From Desulfonatronospira sp964577315 (GTDB lineage Bacteria > Desulfobacterota > Desulfovibrionia > Desulfovibrionales > Desulfonatronovibrionaceae), in the NCBI GenBank assembly GCA_964577315.1, contig CAZNYT010000018.1, positions 1 through 33,381 of the forward strand: DNA of 33,381 nt. The letters run 5' to 3'. Both the position numbers and the translations under genes were made by a program. Positions 24,172 through 31,798 of the stretch are shown here, piece by piece (position 1 is the first letter of the stretch; every line of letters begins with the position of its first letter). A model generated the notes under the pieces. That model was not told where the DNA came from and made no database searches. It saw only the letters and a program-made list of their open reading frames with translations.

Positions 24172-24990
24172 TCACATTTTAAGGATGTGTCCGCTATAGA
24201 TATGCTCCTGTTTGCCGCCACAGTCCAGAACAATACCCCCGAGGCAATCCAGTCCCTGCAAATACCCCTGTTTGCATTCCTCCTGGGTCTGTACCCGGAT
24301 TTTTTGTCCCATAAGCAGTAAATATGCCTCAGCTTCCCGAACAAAGTCAAATAATGAAAAATCGCACAATTGTTTATTATACCAGAAACAAATCCGCGGC
24401 ACAAGTGCTGCCCATGCCGCCAGGGGATCGGCACCGGGCCAAACCTCCCTTAATGAGCCCGCATCCATGAACCTGGATTCACGCAGTCCCTGTTCTTGGG
24501 GATACGTCCCAAGGTTCAGCCCTATCCCGCACATAAGAAAGCCTTGTCTTTCCTCGATGAGCAGCCCCCCTATCTTCCTATCGGAAAGGATCAAGTCGTT
24601 GGGCCACTTGAGGCTGACATCTATCTTTTTTTCCCGCAAAGTCCGGACAAGGCAGTAACCAACGATTATGGACAACAACCTGTCCGCATTCTCATCACCA
24701 GGAGAAGGCAAATAAATGGCAGCATAGATATTTCCCCTGGGAGAGATCCATTCCCTGCGCATCCGCCCCCGTCCGGTGGTCTGCTCCTGGCAGAGCACCG
24801 AATCACCCGGAAGGAGCTCGGATTCAGCCCAGAGGTTCCAGGCCATATCCAGGCTGGAGGAGCAGCTACTGAACTGTAGGATCCGGAAATCGTTCCAGTC
24901 CCTGTCAAACAGGTTTGCCTCCCTTGAATCCGAAACCTTTTTTTTCACCAAATCGGCCGTTCCCAGCCGCTTCAAGGTATAACTTTCCAT
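24172..24990 (-). CDS. birA: Biotin-[acetyl-CoA-carboxylase] ligase
   Basis: A 272-residue biotin protein ligase. The family motif GRGRMRREWISPRGNIYAAI lies near residues 93-112. KWPNDLILSDRKIGGLLIEE (about 147-166) carries the lysine of the active site, and a small C-terminal SH3-like domain follows. There is no N-terminal winged-helix DNA-binding domain, so it should be a pure ligase and not a repressor. Its main client is probably the adjacent pyruvate carboxylase, 158 bp downstream. The ATG at 24990 is 8 bp from AAAGG; a GTG two codons earlier is also in frame but too close to the ribosome binding site. Confidence 0.94.
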   Translation of the reverse strand: MESYTLKRLGTADLVKKKVSDSREANLFDRDWNDFRILQFSSCSSSLDMAWNLWAESELLPGDSVLCQEQTTGRGRMRREWISPRGNIYAAIYLPSPGDENADRLLSIIVGYCLVRTLREKKIDVSLKWPNDLILSDRKIGGLLIEERQGFLMCGIGLNLGTYPQEQGLRESRFMDAGSLREVWPGADPLAAWAALVPRICFWYNKQLCDFSLFDFVREAEAYLLLMGQKIRVQTQEECKQGYLQGLDCLGGIVLDCGGKQEHIYSGHILKM

Positions 24991-25104
24991 GCACACTGCC
25001 TTTCCCGGCCTATAGCTATCATTGACTAGTTACTACCTTTCCAGTAATTAAAAAAATACATAATCGATCAAAGGTTGAATTTAATCTTTTACAGGAGGAA
25101 GTTT

Positions 25105-25506
25105 ATGCGGGCTCTAGTGGCGGAAGACGATATCACCAGCAGAATGGTCCTGGTAAAAATCCTTTCCGAGTATTGCCAGTGCGATACCGCTGAGAACGGA
25201 CAAGAGGCCATAGATACGTTTGAGAATGCTTTGGAGCAGAATCAACCCTTTGACCTGATCTTTATGGACATCATGATGCCGGTAATGGATGGCCAAAGCG
25301 CCATGAAAAGAATACGGGAGATCGAAAAGGAAAAGGATGTTCCCATAGGCAAGGAAGTAAAGGCCGTTATGACCACCGCTCTCTCGGACACCAAGAATGT
25401 TACCACGGCCTTTTTTCAGGGGCAGGCGGATGCCTACATCACCAAGCCCATTTCCCGGGAAAAAATCCAAAACGCCCTGAAGGAAGTGGGTTTGATCTCG
25501 GGATAG
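25105..25506 (+). CDS. Stand-alone response regulator receiver protein (CheY-like)
   Basis: A 133-residue single receiver domain. The acidic pair is in AEDD (residues about 6-9), the phosphoacceptor Asp is in FMDIMMPVMDG (about 54-64), the Thr/Ala switch is in MTTALSD (about 90-96), and the conserved Lys is in ITKPISREK (about 113-121). There is no output domain, so it acts through protein contacts, as CheY or a phosphorelay intermediate. No histidine kinase is adjacent; birA is divergent and an unknown gene is convergent. AGGAGGAAG just upstream sets the start at 25105 rather than the upstream in-frame ATG at 25075. Confidence 0.93.
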   Translation: MRALVAEDDITSRMVLVKILSEYCQCDTAENGQEAIDTFENALEQNQPFDLIFMDIMMPVMDGQSAMKRIREIEKEKDVPIGKEVKAVMTTALSDTKNVTTAFFQGQADAYITKPISREKIQNALKEVGLISG

Positions 25507-25540
25507 ATTCTCCTGGGCGAGCTATGCCTGCAATCCAAAC

Positions 25541-25590
25541 AAATCCGGTGAATAGTTGCTCACCTTTAACCTTTTACTTTTGACTCACAG
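25541..25590. repeat. Short repeat with hairpin GGTGA...TCACC
   Basis: GGTGAATAGTTGC (25547-25559) is followed by TCACC, giving a small hairpin, then TTTAACCTTTTACTTTTGACT. The 13-base core recurs exactly at 9690-9702, in the right arm of the structured element there, and the pyrimidine-rich tail resembles the ends of the family B repeats. It sits between convergent genes and may help terminate both. Confidence 0.5.
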
Positions 25591-25611
25591 CTTCAGGACC
25601 CCCAAAAAACC

Positions 25612-26727
25612 TCACTCGGCATCCTCCTCCTGCAAGGTTTCCGCTAGACCCAGTGGTTGGATCAATTCCCGCACGATCCTGTCCCGAACTTGTTCCGCGT
25701 CCTGTCCCTGAGAGGATTCATGTATGTCCACCAGGGACAGGGCCAGATCCCTGGCCCGGTTATATCCGGACACGCGGGCCCGCTCGATCTCCTCCCAGCT
25801 CCGGCTTTGCATGAAACTGGTCACTGCCTGGGTAATCTCCGGATACAGGGTTTTGGTCAAGGGCCGCATGAAACACAGGTAAAACCCTAGTGAGGCGCTT
25901 TTGCGCCGGGCTTTTACATGTCCCAGAAGACCGTGGGGATGGGTATCAGCAAGTACGTCCTTGACCGCTCTGGCGAATACCTCCACCAGGGTATTGGCGT
26001 GCTGGGACACCATTTCCTGCCAGAACCACCCCGGGAAAACATCCACTACTGCCTCGCCGATTTCATGGTAAACCCAGGTCTCAAGTTCTTTGTCCACCAC
26101 TTCCATAAAGCCAGCACTTTCCTGGACCGGGAGCTCTCGGAGCTTGTGCAGTTTCAAGCCATGTTGCTCAAAAGCGAAGGCCAGGGCCTGGCAAGTGGAA
26201 GAACGAAGCTCCAAAACCTCGTCCCAAAGCAAGGAGGCCATGGCCTGGCGTCTGCCCACTATCTGGTTGCCCTGGCGCATGAGGGGAACGCTGAAAATAT
26301 CCCGGGCCAGCTCCTGGTCCACTATACATACGTTGAGACCTTCCTGCTCCCGGACCTCCACTGGGCGTCCCAAGAGAAAGCTGGGTTTCATGCCCGTTAC
26401 CAGCCCGGCTCCGTAGAAAAGCCCTGTACCCTCCAAAAGAGAATTGACCTGTTCCGCATCCATGCTGTCCACGCTATATCCGTCCACTTCCAGATCCGAG
26501 ACTGAACAGCCTTCCAGCTTTTGCCAAAACTCCTCGCGCTCCTCCACCCAGTTAAGAAGCTCGGAATGATCCGGCTCCTGCCAGGGAGGAATACCCTTTT
26601 CCCACTTATACAGGTTGCGCAGGCGCAAAAGCAGGATGCACAGCGAATAGGTCCCGCTATAGTTGGCATCGGAAACATGGCAATTCTGCTGCACTTGCCT
26701 TTGAAGACTGGAGATACTGTTTAGCAT
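25612..26727 (-). CDS. Conserved protein of unknown function, 371 residues
   Basis: A soluble, mostly helical protein without signal peptide, membrane helix or nucleotide-binding motif that I can see. The N-terminal part has SLQRQVQQNCHVSDAN and a Tyr/Leu-rich segment; the middle has GLFYGAGLVTGMKPSFLLG (residues about 99-117) and RRQAMASLLWDEVLELRSS. The C-terminal half is acidic, ending in EEDAE. It resembles an uncharacterised family I recall from delta-proteobacterial sulfate reducers (Sfum_1244-like), but this is a memory, not a search. There is no clear ribosome binding site before the ATG at 26727. It is convergent with the receiver gene and its upstream region is occupied by MITE copy 2. 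Confidence 0.75.
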   Translation of the reverse strand: MLNSISSLQRQVQQNCHVSDANYSGTYSLCILLLRLRNLYKWEKGIPPWQEPDHSELLNWVEEREEFWQKLEGCSVSDLEVDGYSVDSMDAEQVNSLLEGTGLFYGAGLVTGMKPSFLLGRPVEVREQEGLNVCIVDQELARDIFSVPLMRQGNQIVGRRQAMASLLWDEVLELRSSTCQALAFAFEQHGLKLHKLRELPVQESAGFMEVVDKELETWVYHEIGEAVVDVFPGWFWQEMVSQHANTLVEVFARAVKDVLADTHPHGLLGHVKARRKSASLGFYLCFMRPLTKTLYPEITQAVTSFMQSRSWEEIERARVSGYNRARDLALSLVDIHESSQGQDAEQVRDRIVRELIQPLGLAETLQEEDAE

Positions 26728-26769
26728 GAGTTTATATTAGTATTCGTTCCCAATAAAGTAAAGCATCTA

Positions 26770-27052
26770 CAGCGAAACTTAGTTCTATAACCATGGTTCT
26801 ATAAACCGCCTTACTATTATGGCAGCAACTCGTATTCGAGGTCCGAGGGTTCTGCAAACTGGGCGTAAACTGTGTGAGAGACGTAGGCAGCGTTCATCAA
26901 AATCGTAGGTCTATAAAAAACTCACGGTCCCTATTCAAGCATTTCCTGGAATCGGGTCACCAGAAATATAGATTTTGATATACGCTGCCTTGGAGTGAGT
27001 TTTTACGGCTTGTTTGCAGAATTCTCGGACCTCTGGATAATAAGTTTCGCTG
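26770..27052. mobile_element. MITE copy 2 (283 bp, long-hairpin form)
   Basis: Terminal inverted repeats CAGCGAAACTTA / TAAGTTTCGCTG are flanked on both sides by TA (26768-26769 and 27053-27054), a clean target duplication. The interior is also palindromic. GGTCCGAGGGTTCTGCAAAC matches the reverse complement of GTTTGCAGAATTCTCGGACC (18 of 20), and GGCAGCGTTCATCAAAATC matches the complement of GATTTTGATATACGCTGCC, so a single strand could fold into one long hairpin. No ORF is present. The right-hand TA directly abuts the hyuB stop codon. It has about 121 bp more than copy 1 at 2490-2651. This family probably depends on an IS630/Tc1-type transposase elsewhere. Confidence 0.9.
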
Positions 27053-27054
27053 TA

Positions 27055-28620
27055 CTACCTGGAAGACAAGTACCCTCCACCTCCCGGGGTCTTGAGAAGC
27101 AAACGGTCCCCCGGGGCAAGTTCCTCTCGGAATTTTCCCGGCCTCTCATGCCACTTTCCCTGAAGCCGGACCTGGTTCTCCCCGATTTTGCCGGGCAGTC
27201 CTCCCAGCAGCCCATAAGGCCCCACAACCCGTCTCTCGGACAAGACCGTAACCTCACAGGGGGCCAGGACCTCGAGTTCCCGGATCACTCCGTCCCCACC
27301 GGTGTAAACACCCTTGCCTCCGGAATCCCGCCGCACACTATAGGCGTGGATGCGCAAGGGATAGCCGTGCTCCAGGGCCTCTACCGGGGTATTCAGGGTA
27401 TTGGTCATGTGCGAATGCACCGCGCTTTCCCCGTCTCCCTGTTCCGAAGCCCCCATTCCGCCGGCCAAGGTCTCGTAATAGGTAAAAGCCCTGCCCGCTT
27501 GGGGTTCCATTCCCCCTACAGCCAGGTTGTTCATGGTCCCCTGGGAAGCAGCCGGGATTTTCTCCGGCACTGCCCGGGCCAGGGCCCCCAGTACCACGTC
27601 CACGATCCTCTGGGCGGTCTCCACGTTGCCCCCGGCCACAGCAGCCGGGTGCAGGGCATCCAGCATGGATCCCGGCCTGGTATCCACGCGAATAGGGCGT
27701 AGGCATCCGCTGTTGGCAGGGACCTCCTGATCCAGTAAGCAGCGGAATACGTACAGTACGCAGGACAGGGTAATGGCCCGGACCGCGTTCACACACCCCG
27801 GGACCTGATCCGCGCTCGCAGTAAAGTCCAGCCTGGCGCTATCCCCATCCACAGCAAGAGTAAGGCTGATGGGGAGGTTGGAATTCCCCTGACCGTCGTC
27901 CTCCAGGTAATCCGTGAAAGAGTACTCCCCGTCCCGGATACCTGAGATGGCTTCCTGCATCATGGATGAGGCATAATCCATGAGTGCCTCCCCGTAAGCC
28001 TCAACTTCCCCGGGACCGTACTTGTCCATCAGCTCCTTCAGCCTCTTGATCCCGGTATGATTCGCCATGATCTGGGCGGAGAAATCCCCGCGGCGCTCCT
28101 GCGGGGTGCGTACGTTGGCCAGGATCAGGCCCAGGACGTCCTCTTGGACTTTGCCCCGGGAAACTATCCTGGAGGCCGGAACAATCATGCCTTCCTGGTA
28201 TATGGAGGTGGACAGGGGCATGGACCCCGGGGCCACACCCCCGATATCGCTGTGATGGGCGCGATTGGCCACGTAAAACAGGGGCCCCTCCCCGCCTGCG
28301 AATACCGGGGCCACCAGGGTTATATCCGGGAGATGGGTCCCCCCTTGAAAGGGATCATTGAGCATGACCATGTCCCCTTCCCGCATGTCCACCTCCTGGA
28401 TGGCGGCCTGCACGGACAGGGGCATGGAGCCCAGGTGAACCGGGATGTGCGCTGCCTGGGCGATCATCTCCGCCTGGGAGGAGAACACGGCGCAGGACAG
28501 ATCCCGCCGCTCCTTGATGTTAGAGGAAAAAGCGGTCCGGGTTAGAGTCACCCCCATTTCCTCGCAGATGGAGGAAAAGCGGTTCTTGAAAACTTCCAGG
28601 AGCACCGGATTTACCGCCAT
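27055..28620 (-). CDS. hyuB: Hydantoinase/oxoprolinase family protein, B subunit
   Basis: A 521-residue HyuB-type subunit. Family motifs include TRTAFSSNIKERRDLSCA (residues about 23-40), LNDPFQGGTHLPDITLVAPV (about 83-102), RAHHSDIGG (about 119-127), and TPGGGGY five residues before the end. With HyuA it forms an ATP-dependent amidase opening cyclic imides such as N-methylhydantoin, 5-oxoproline or related compounds; the substrate here cannot be told. The ATG at 28620 has GGGGTGA about 6 bp upstream; a TTG one codon earlier is less likely. The stop codon directly touches the TA of MITE copy 2, so the C-terminus may have been trimmed by the insertion. Confidence 0.9.
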   Translation of the reverse strand: MAVNPVLLEVFKNRFSSICEEMGVTLTRTAFSSNIKERRDLSCAVFSSQAEMIAQAAHIPVHLGSMPLSVQAAIQEVDMREGDMVMLNDPFQGGTHLPDITLVAPVFAGGEGPLFYVANRAHHSDIGGVAPGSMPLSTSIYQEGMIVPASRIVSRGKVQEDVLGLILANVRTPQERRGDFSAQIMANHTGIKRLKELMDKYGPGEVEAYGEALMDYASSMMQEAISGIRDGEYSFTDYLEDDGQGNSNLPISLTLAVDGDSARLDFTASADQVPGCVNAVRAITLSCVLYVFRCLLDQEVPANSGCLRPIRVDTRPGSMLDALHPAAVAGGNVETAQRIVDVVLGALARAVPEKIPAASQGTMNNLAVGGMEPQAGRAFTYYETLAGGMGASEQGDGESAVHSHMTNTLNTPVEALEHGYPLRIHAYSVRRDSGGKGVYTGGDGVIRELEVLAPCEVTVLSERRVVGPYGLLGGLPGKIGENQVRLQGKWHERPGKFREELAPGDRLLLKTPGGGGYLSSR

Positions 28621-28643
28621 CAAAAATCACCCCACTTCTATAA

Positions 28644-28793
28644 TGGATAGTCAAAAGTTCTCGCACAACATGCTAGAATTATTGTGCTTTTCCAGATTCC
28701 AGCTGTCCAGTAGCATTCAGGATATAACTACCTAAAATAACAAATCTTTTTTCTTTAACTGATAACTGATAACTGATAACTTTTAACTCTCAA
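28644..28793 (+). repeat. Dispersed hairpin repeat, family B, copy 2
   Basis: About 150 bp closely similar to 9240-9388, in the same orientation. The inner stem is GCACAA (28663-28668) with TTGTGC (28682-28687), against GTGCAA/TTGCAC in copy 1. The outer stem GGATAG / CTGTCC needs one G-U pair. The tail has three tandem CTGATAA units. It fills the gap between hyuA and hyuB, and its right end supplies the last codons and stop of hyuA. Confidence 0.8.
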
Positions 28794-30765
28794 ATTCTAT
28801 AATGATATTCCCGAACACGTCCACCCTGCCCCGGGCAAAGGGAGGCACTACTATGGTGGAGGTATACTCGGAAACAATGGCCGGCCCTAAAAACTCGTTC
28901 CCTGGCAAGAGCTCGGCCCGGTCCAACAGGTCGGCAGCATGAAACTTTTGCCCGAATACCACCTCCTGCTCCCCCAGCCGGGCCTTGTCCGGGACTTGCG
29001 GCCCGGATTCTTCTGCCTGCCCCAATTCCGGCTTTTCTGGAATCCCGGTGGCCCGCAGCCTGAGGTTCACTACCTCCATGCCGCGGCCCTGGTGTCTGTA
29101 ACCGTATTTCTGGCTGTGCAGCTCCTGGAAGCCTTCCCAGATATCGCCTGTTTCCCAGGAGATACCCAGCTCGAAGGATTGGCCCTGGTAGCGCATGTCC
29201 AGGCTGCGCTTCAGGGAAACCTTGCCCCCGGAAAAGCCTTCCTGCTGCATTTCCTCCCGGGCCCGCCCCTCCAGGATGCGGAACATGGAATCCAAGTGTT
29301 CCAGGGAAGCCTCTTCCTGCCCAAGCATCACGGTCCGGGAATAATCCTTGATCACGTCCGCCCTGACCATGCCCAGGGCCGAGAGCACCCCGGGATTGGT
29401 AGGGACCAGAACCCTGGGGATGGAAAGCATGCTGGCCAGTTGAGCGCAGTGCAGCCCTCCGGCTCCGCCGAAAGAAACCAGGATGAATTCCCTGGGATCG
29501 AAGCCCCGCTCCACGGAAATGACCCTTATAGCCCGCTCCATGTTGGTATCAGCCACGGACAGGATGCCTTCTGCCAGCTGCACCGAGGTCAAGCCTGCTT
29601 CCCGGGCCATATTCTCCATGTAGTAGCCAACCCTGTCCGTATCCAGGGCCATGTCCCCGCCCAGGAACCTTTGGGTCAACAGCCTTCCCAGGTACAGGTG
29701 GGCATCAGTAACCGTGACCAGATCCCCGCGGCCGTAGCAGATGGGCCCCGGATCCGCTCCGGCGCTTTCCGGCCCCACCCGGAGCGAACCCCCGGCATCC
29801 AGGCGGGCCACGGAACCTCCGCCTGCGCCCACTGTATGGATATCCAGCATGGGCACCTTCAGGGGGTATCCAGCCAGACAGGATTCCGTGGACAAGGGAA
29901 GCTCCCCGTCTATCAGGGACACGTCCGTAGAGGTCCCGCCCATGTCCAGGGTTATCAGGCGGCTAAATCCGGCTGCCCTGCCCACTTCCGCAGCACCCAC
30001 CACCCCGCCGGCAGGGCCGGAGAGGATGGTGCGCACCGGCTCGCGCATGGCCTCCTCGGCAGAGATGCTGCCCCCGTTGGACTGCATTATGCGCAGGGGG
30101 CTGGAGTCCAGGTAATCCTGAATTTTCTGGAGGTACCCGGACATCCTGGGCGCGACATAGGCATTGACCACGGTGGTGGAGAGTCTCTCGAACTCCCGGA
30201 ACTCCCCGAGTATTTCATGGGACAGGGACAAGGGCAGATCCAGATCTCTTAGCTTTTGGCGGATTGTGTTTTCGTGAGCGGAGTCCAGGTAGGAAAAAAG
30301 AAGGCAGACCGCCACGGACTCCACGTTTTCGGACCTAATGCTAGTCTTGATTTCTTCCAGATCCCCAGTATCCAGGGCCTCTACCTCACGGCCTGAGGCG
30401 TCCAGGCGTCCGGAAACTCCGAACCTTAGGTTTCTGGGAACCACCGGGGCCGGCTTGCGATAGGCCAGGTTGTACAACTCGGTGCGGCTTTGCCTGCCGA
30501 TCTCGATCAGGTCCTGGAATCCAGTGTTGGTGATAATGGCGGTTTTTACACCCTTGCGCTCCAGCAAGGCGTTGGTAGCCACGGTGGAGCCGTGCACCAC
30601 GCTTACCCGGGCTTCGGGGAAAATGCGCTCCAGCCCGCGTAACACCGCCCGGGACGGATCATCCGGGGTGGACAGGACCTTGCATACCTCCCATTTTCCC
30701 TGGCGGTAATATATCAGATCCGTAAATGTACCCCCGGTATCCACGCCTACGATTATAAAGTCCAA
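28783..30765 (-). CDS. hyuA: Hydantoinase/oxoprolinase family protein, A subunit
   Basis: A roughly 660-residue HyuA subunit with the ASKHA-like ATPase fold. Motifs include VGVDTGGTFTDLIYY near the N-terminus, VHGSTVATNALLERKGVKTA (residues about 54-73), ILSGPAGGVVGAAEVG (about 246-261) and LDMGGTSTDVSLIDG (about 272-286). It supplies the ATP-dependent activation step for the HyuAB amidase. The frame is open from a GTG at 30783, but no ribosome binding site precedes it; GGGGAG lies in front of two TTG codons, so I place the start at the second (30765). MOSC protein is directly upstream. The final codons come from the family B repeat. Confidence 0.9.
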   Translation of the reverse strand: MDFIIVGVDTGGTFTDLIYYRQGKWEVCKVLSTPDDPSRAVLRGLERIFPEARVSVVHGSTVATNALLERKGVKTAIITNTGFQDLIEIGRQSRTELYNLAYRKPAPVVPRNLRFGVSGRLDASGREVEALDTGDLEEIKTSIRSENVESVAVCLLFSYLDSAHENTIRQKLRDLDLPLSLSHEILGEFREFERLSTTVVNAYVAPRMSGYLQKIQDYLDSSPLRIMQSNGGSISAEEAMREPVRTILSGPAGGVVGAAEVGRAAGFSRLITLDMGGTSTDVSLIDGELPLSTESCLAGYPLKVPMLDIHTVGAGGGSVARLDAGGSLRVGPESAGADPGPICYGRGDLVTVTDAHLYLGRLLTQRFLGGDMALDTDRVGYYMENMAREAGLTSVQLAEGILSVADTNMERAIRVISVERGFDPREFILVSFGGAGGLHCAQLASMLSIPRVLVPTNPGVLSALGMVRADVIKDYSRTVMLGQEEASLEHLDSMFRILEGRAREEMQQEGFSGGKVSLKRSLDMRYQGQSFELGISWETGDIWEGFQELHSQKYGYRHQGRGMEVVNLRLRATGIPEKPELGQAEESGPQVPDKARLGEQEVVFGQKFHAADLLDRAELLPGNEFLGPAIVSEYTSTIVVPPFARGRVDVFGNIIIEFES

Positions 30766-30786
30766 CAAAGCCTCTCCCCGCACAGG

Positions 30787-31221
30787 TTATTCCATTACCT
30801 CGATACCGTCCCCCACCTGAACCGGACCGGCTGTTAGTACTCGGATAAATATGCCTTCTCTGGGCATGACGCAGTCTCCGGCCTGGTGATAGATGGCGCA
30901 GCGGTCGTGGCATTCCTTGCCGATCTGGGTTACTTCACCCACTGCTTGAGGGCCGATCCTGAGCTTGGTGCCCAGGGGAAGACTGACCAGGTCTATGCCC
31001 TGGGTAGTAAGGTTCTCTGCGAAATCCCCCGGACCCACATCCAGACCCATCTGCTGCATCTTGTGGATGCTTTCCAAGGCCAACAGGCTTACCTGGCGGT
31101 GCCAATCCGCTGCATGGGCGTCGTTTTCCAGTCCGTGTCCCACCACCAGTGAACCCTCCCGGACATCCTTTTTTCTCTGCCCCTTCCTGGGGCTGGTACA
31201 TACCGCTATAATACTGGACAT
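30787..31221 (-). CDS. MOSC domain-containing protein
   Basis: A 144-residue stand-alone MOSC domain. Visible family features are the N-terminal IIAVCTSPRKGQRK, the segment DAHAADWHRQVSLLALES (residues about 36-53), DFAENLTTQGIDL (about 66-78) and the conserved cysteine region GKECHDRC (about 101-108). MOSC proteins handle sulfur or bind the molybdenum cofactor; small ones are often in molybdenum cofactor clusters. Here it instead heads the hyuA-hyuB operon, with only about 20 bp to hyuA, so a role in a sulfur-containing or cofactor-related substrate pathway is possible (inference). GGGAG sits 6 bp before the ATG. Confidence 0.92.
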   Translation of the reverse strand: MSSIIAVCTSPRKGQRKKDVREGSLVVGHGLENDAHAADWHRQVSLLALESIHKMQQMGLDVGPGDFAENLTTQGIDLVSLPLGTKLRIGPQAVGEVTQIGKECHDRCAIYHQAGDCVMPREGIFIRVLTAGPVQVGDGIEVME

Positions 31222-31336
31222 GGCTACTCCCAGATTTAAATAAGAAACCCTTTAATATTCATCTGCACGAGAAATAAAACTGCCAAGAAATTAAAATGGT
31301 GCTGGGTATTCTGTCTTATGGCTGTTCTCCCTTGAG

Positions 31337-31355
31337 TGCAAAAAGGCTTTTTGCA
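31337..31355. repeat. Family C hairpin, short copy 3
   Basis: TGCAAAAAG-G-CTTTTTGCA is a perfect 9-bp palindrome matching the inner core of the hairpins at 1446-1477 and 10324-10355, but without their outer stems. Confidence 0.55.
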
Positions 31356-31419
31356 GAAACATTCGTAGGGATATGCCCTATAATTACGACCACATCACGC
31401 AAAGGGGGATCCCGGTTGC

Positions 31420-31482
31420 ATGCCCAGCATGGCGAACATCAAATTATTCGTAGGGGGTTGCCGGGGGCAAACTCAAAATGCC
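31420..31482 (+). repeat. 63-bp direct repeat, unit 1
   Basis: Starts with ATGCCC, has the shared core TTATTCGTAGGGG and a small hairpin GTTGCC-GGG-GGCAAAC, and is similar to 31710-31772 at roughly three quarters of positions by eye. REP-like in size and structure. Confidence 0.65.
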
Positions 31483-31709
31483 TTTTCCAAGGACTTTTGC
31501 AGAAAAGCAGTCCCAGGGGAACCGTTTAGGTAGGGTTTATAGATCAGTTCCTGCAAATGTGCAAGAAGCGCTTTTGGGTGAGCATAGAGTAATGAGACTC
31601 ATCACTTGGAACTCAAGGAGCGCCGGACATCTAACATCTCAAGATATTGGTTCCAGAGATGAGTGTTGGTTTAAGTCAATTACATTGAGTAGTGAGGCAT
31701 GCCGGTAGT

Positions 31710-31772
31710 ATGCCCGATATAGTGGATATAAACATTATTCGTAGGGGTTTGCCGGTGGCAAACCCAATATCC
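31710..31772 (+). repeat. 63-bp direct repeat, unit 2
   Basis: Second unit with the core TTATTCGTAGGGG followed by hairpin GTTTGCC-GGT-GGCAAAC. The changed bases relative to unit 1 improve the stem by one pair. It ends 26 bp before the pilX-like stop codon. Confidence 0.65.
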
Positions 31773-31798
31773 AGGACACAAATATTAGCTGTTCAATC

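Larger units (their letters stand above)
31222..31798. other. Repeat-rich intergenic region, no gene seen
   Basis: About 577 bp between the MOSC gene and the pilin operon. It holds a family C-like hairpin (31337-31355), a truncated ATTCGTAGGG-ATATG-CCCTA unit (31361-31380) and two 63-bp direct repeats. Short ORFs exist (for example 31478-31708 on the plus strand) but their frames run through the repeats. The region contains both the start side of the hyu operon and the end of the minus-strand pilin operon. Confidence 0.5.

Noticed and set aside
28741..28795. Short tandem CTGATAA units as a CRISPR-like array
   Set aside because: The units are only about 10 bp, directly adjacent without spacers, and no cas genes are present.
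28939..30252. 437-codon plus-strand ORF within hyuA
   Set aside because: Antisense open frame produced by the high GC content of hyuA; His/Gly/Pro-rich with no recognisable motif.
31592..31708. Possible remnant of an endonuclease/exonuclease/phosphatase gene (MRLITWNSR)
   Set aside because: Only about eight residues resemble the family N-terminus and the rest does not continue the similarity; too short to support a pseudogene.
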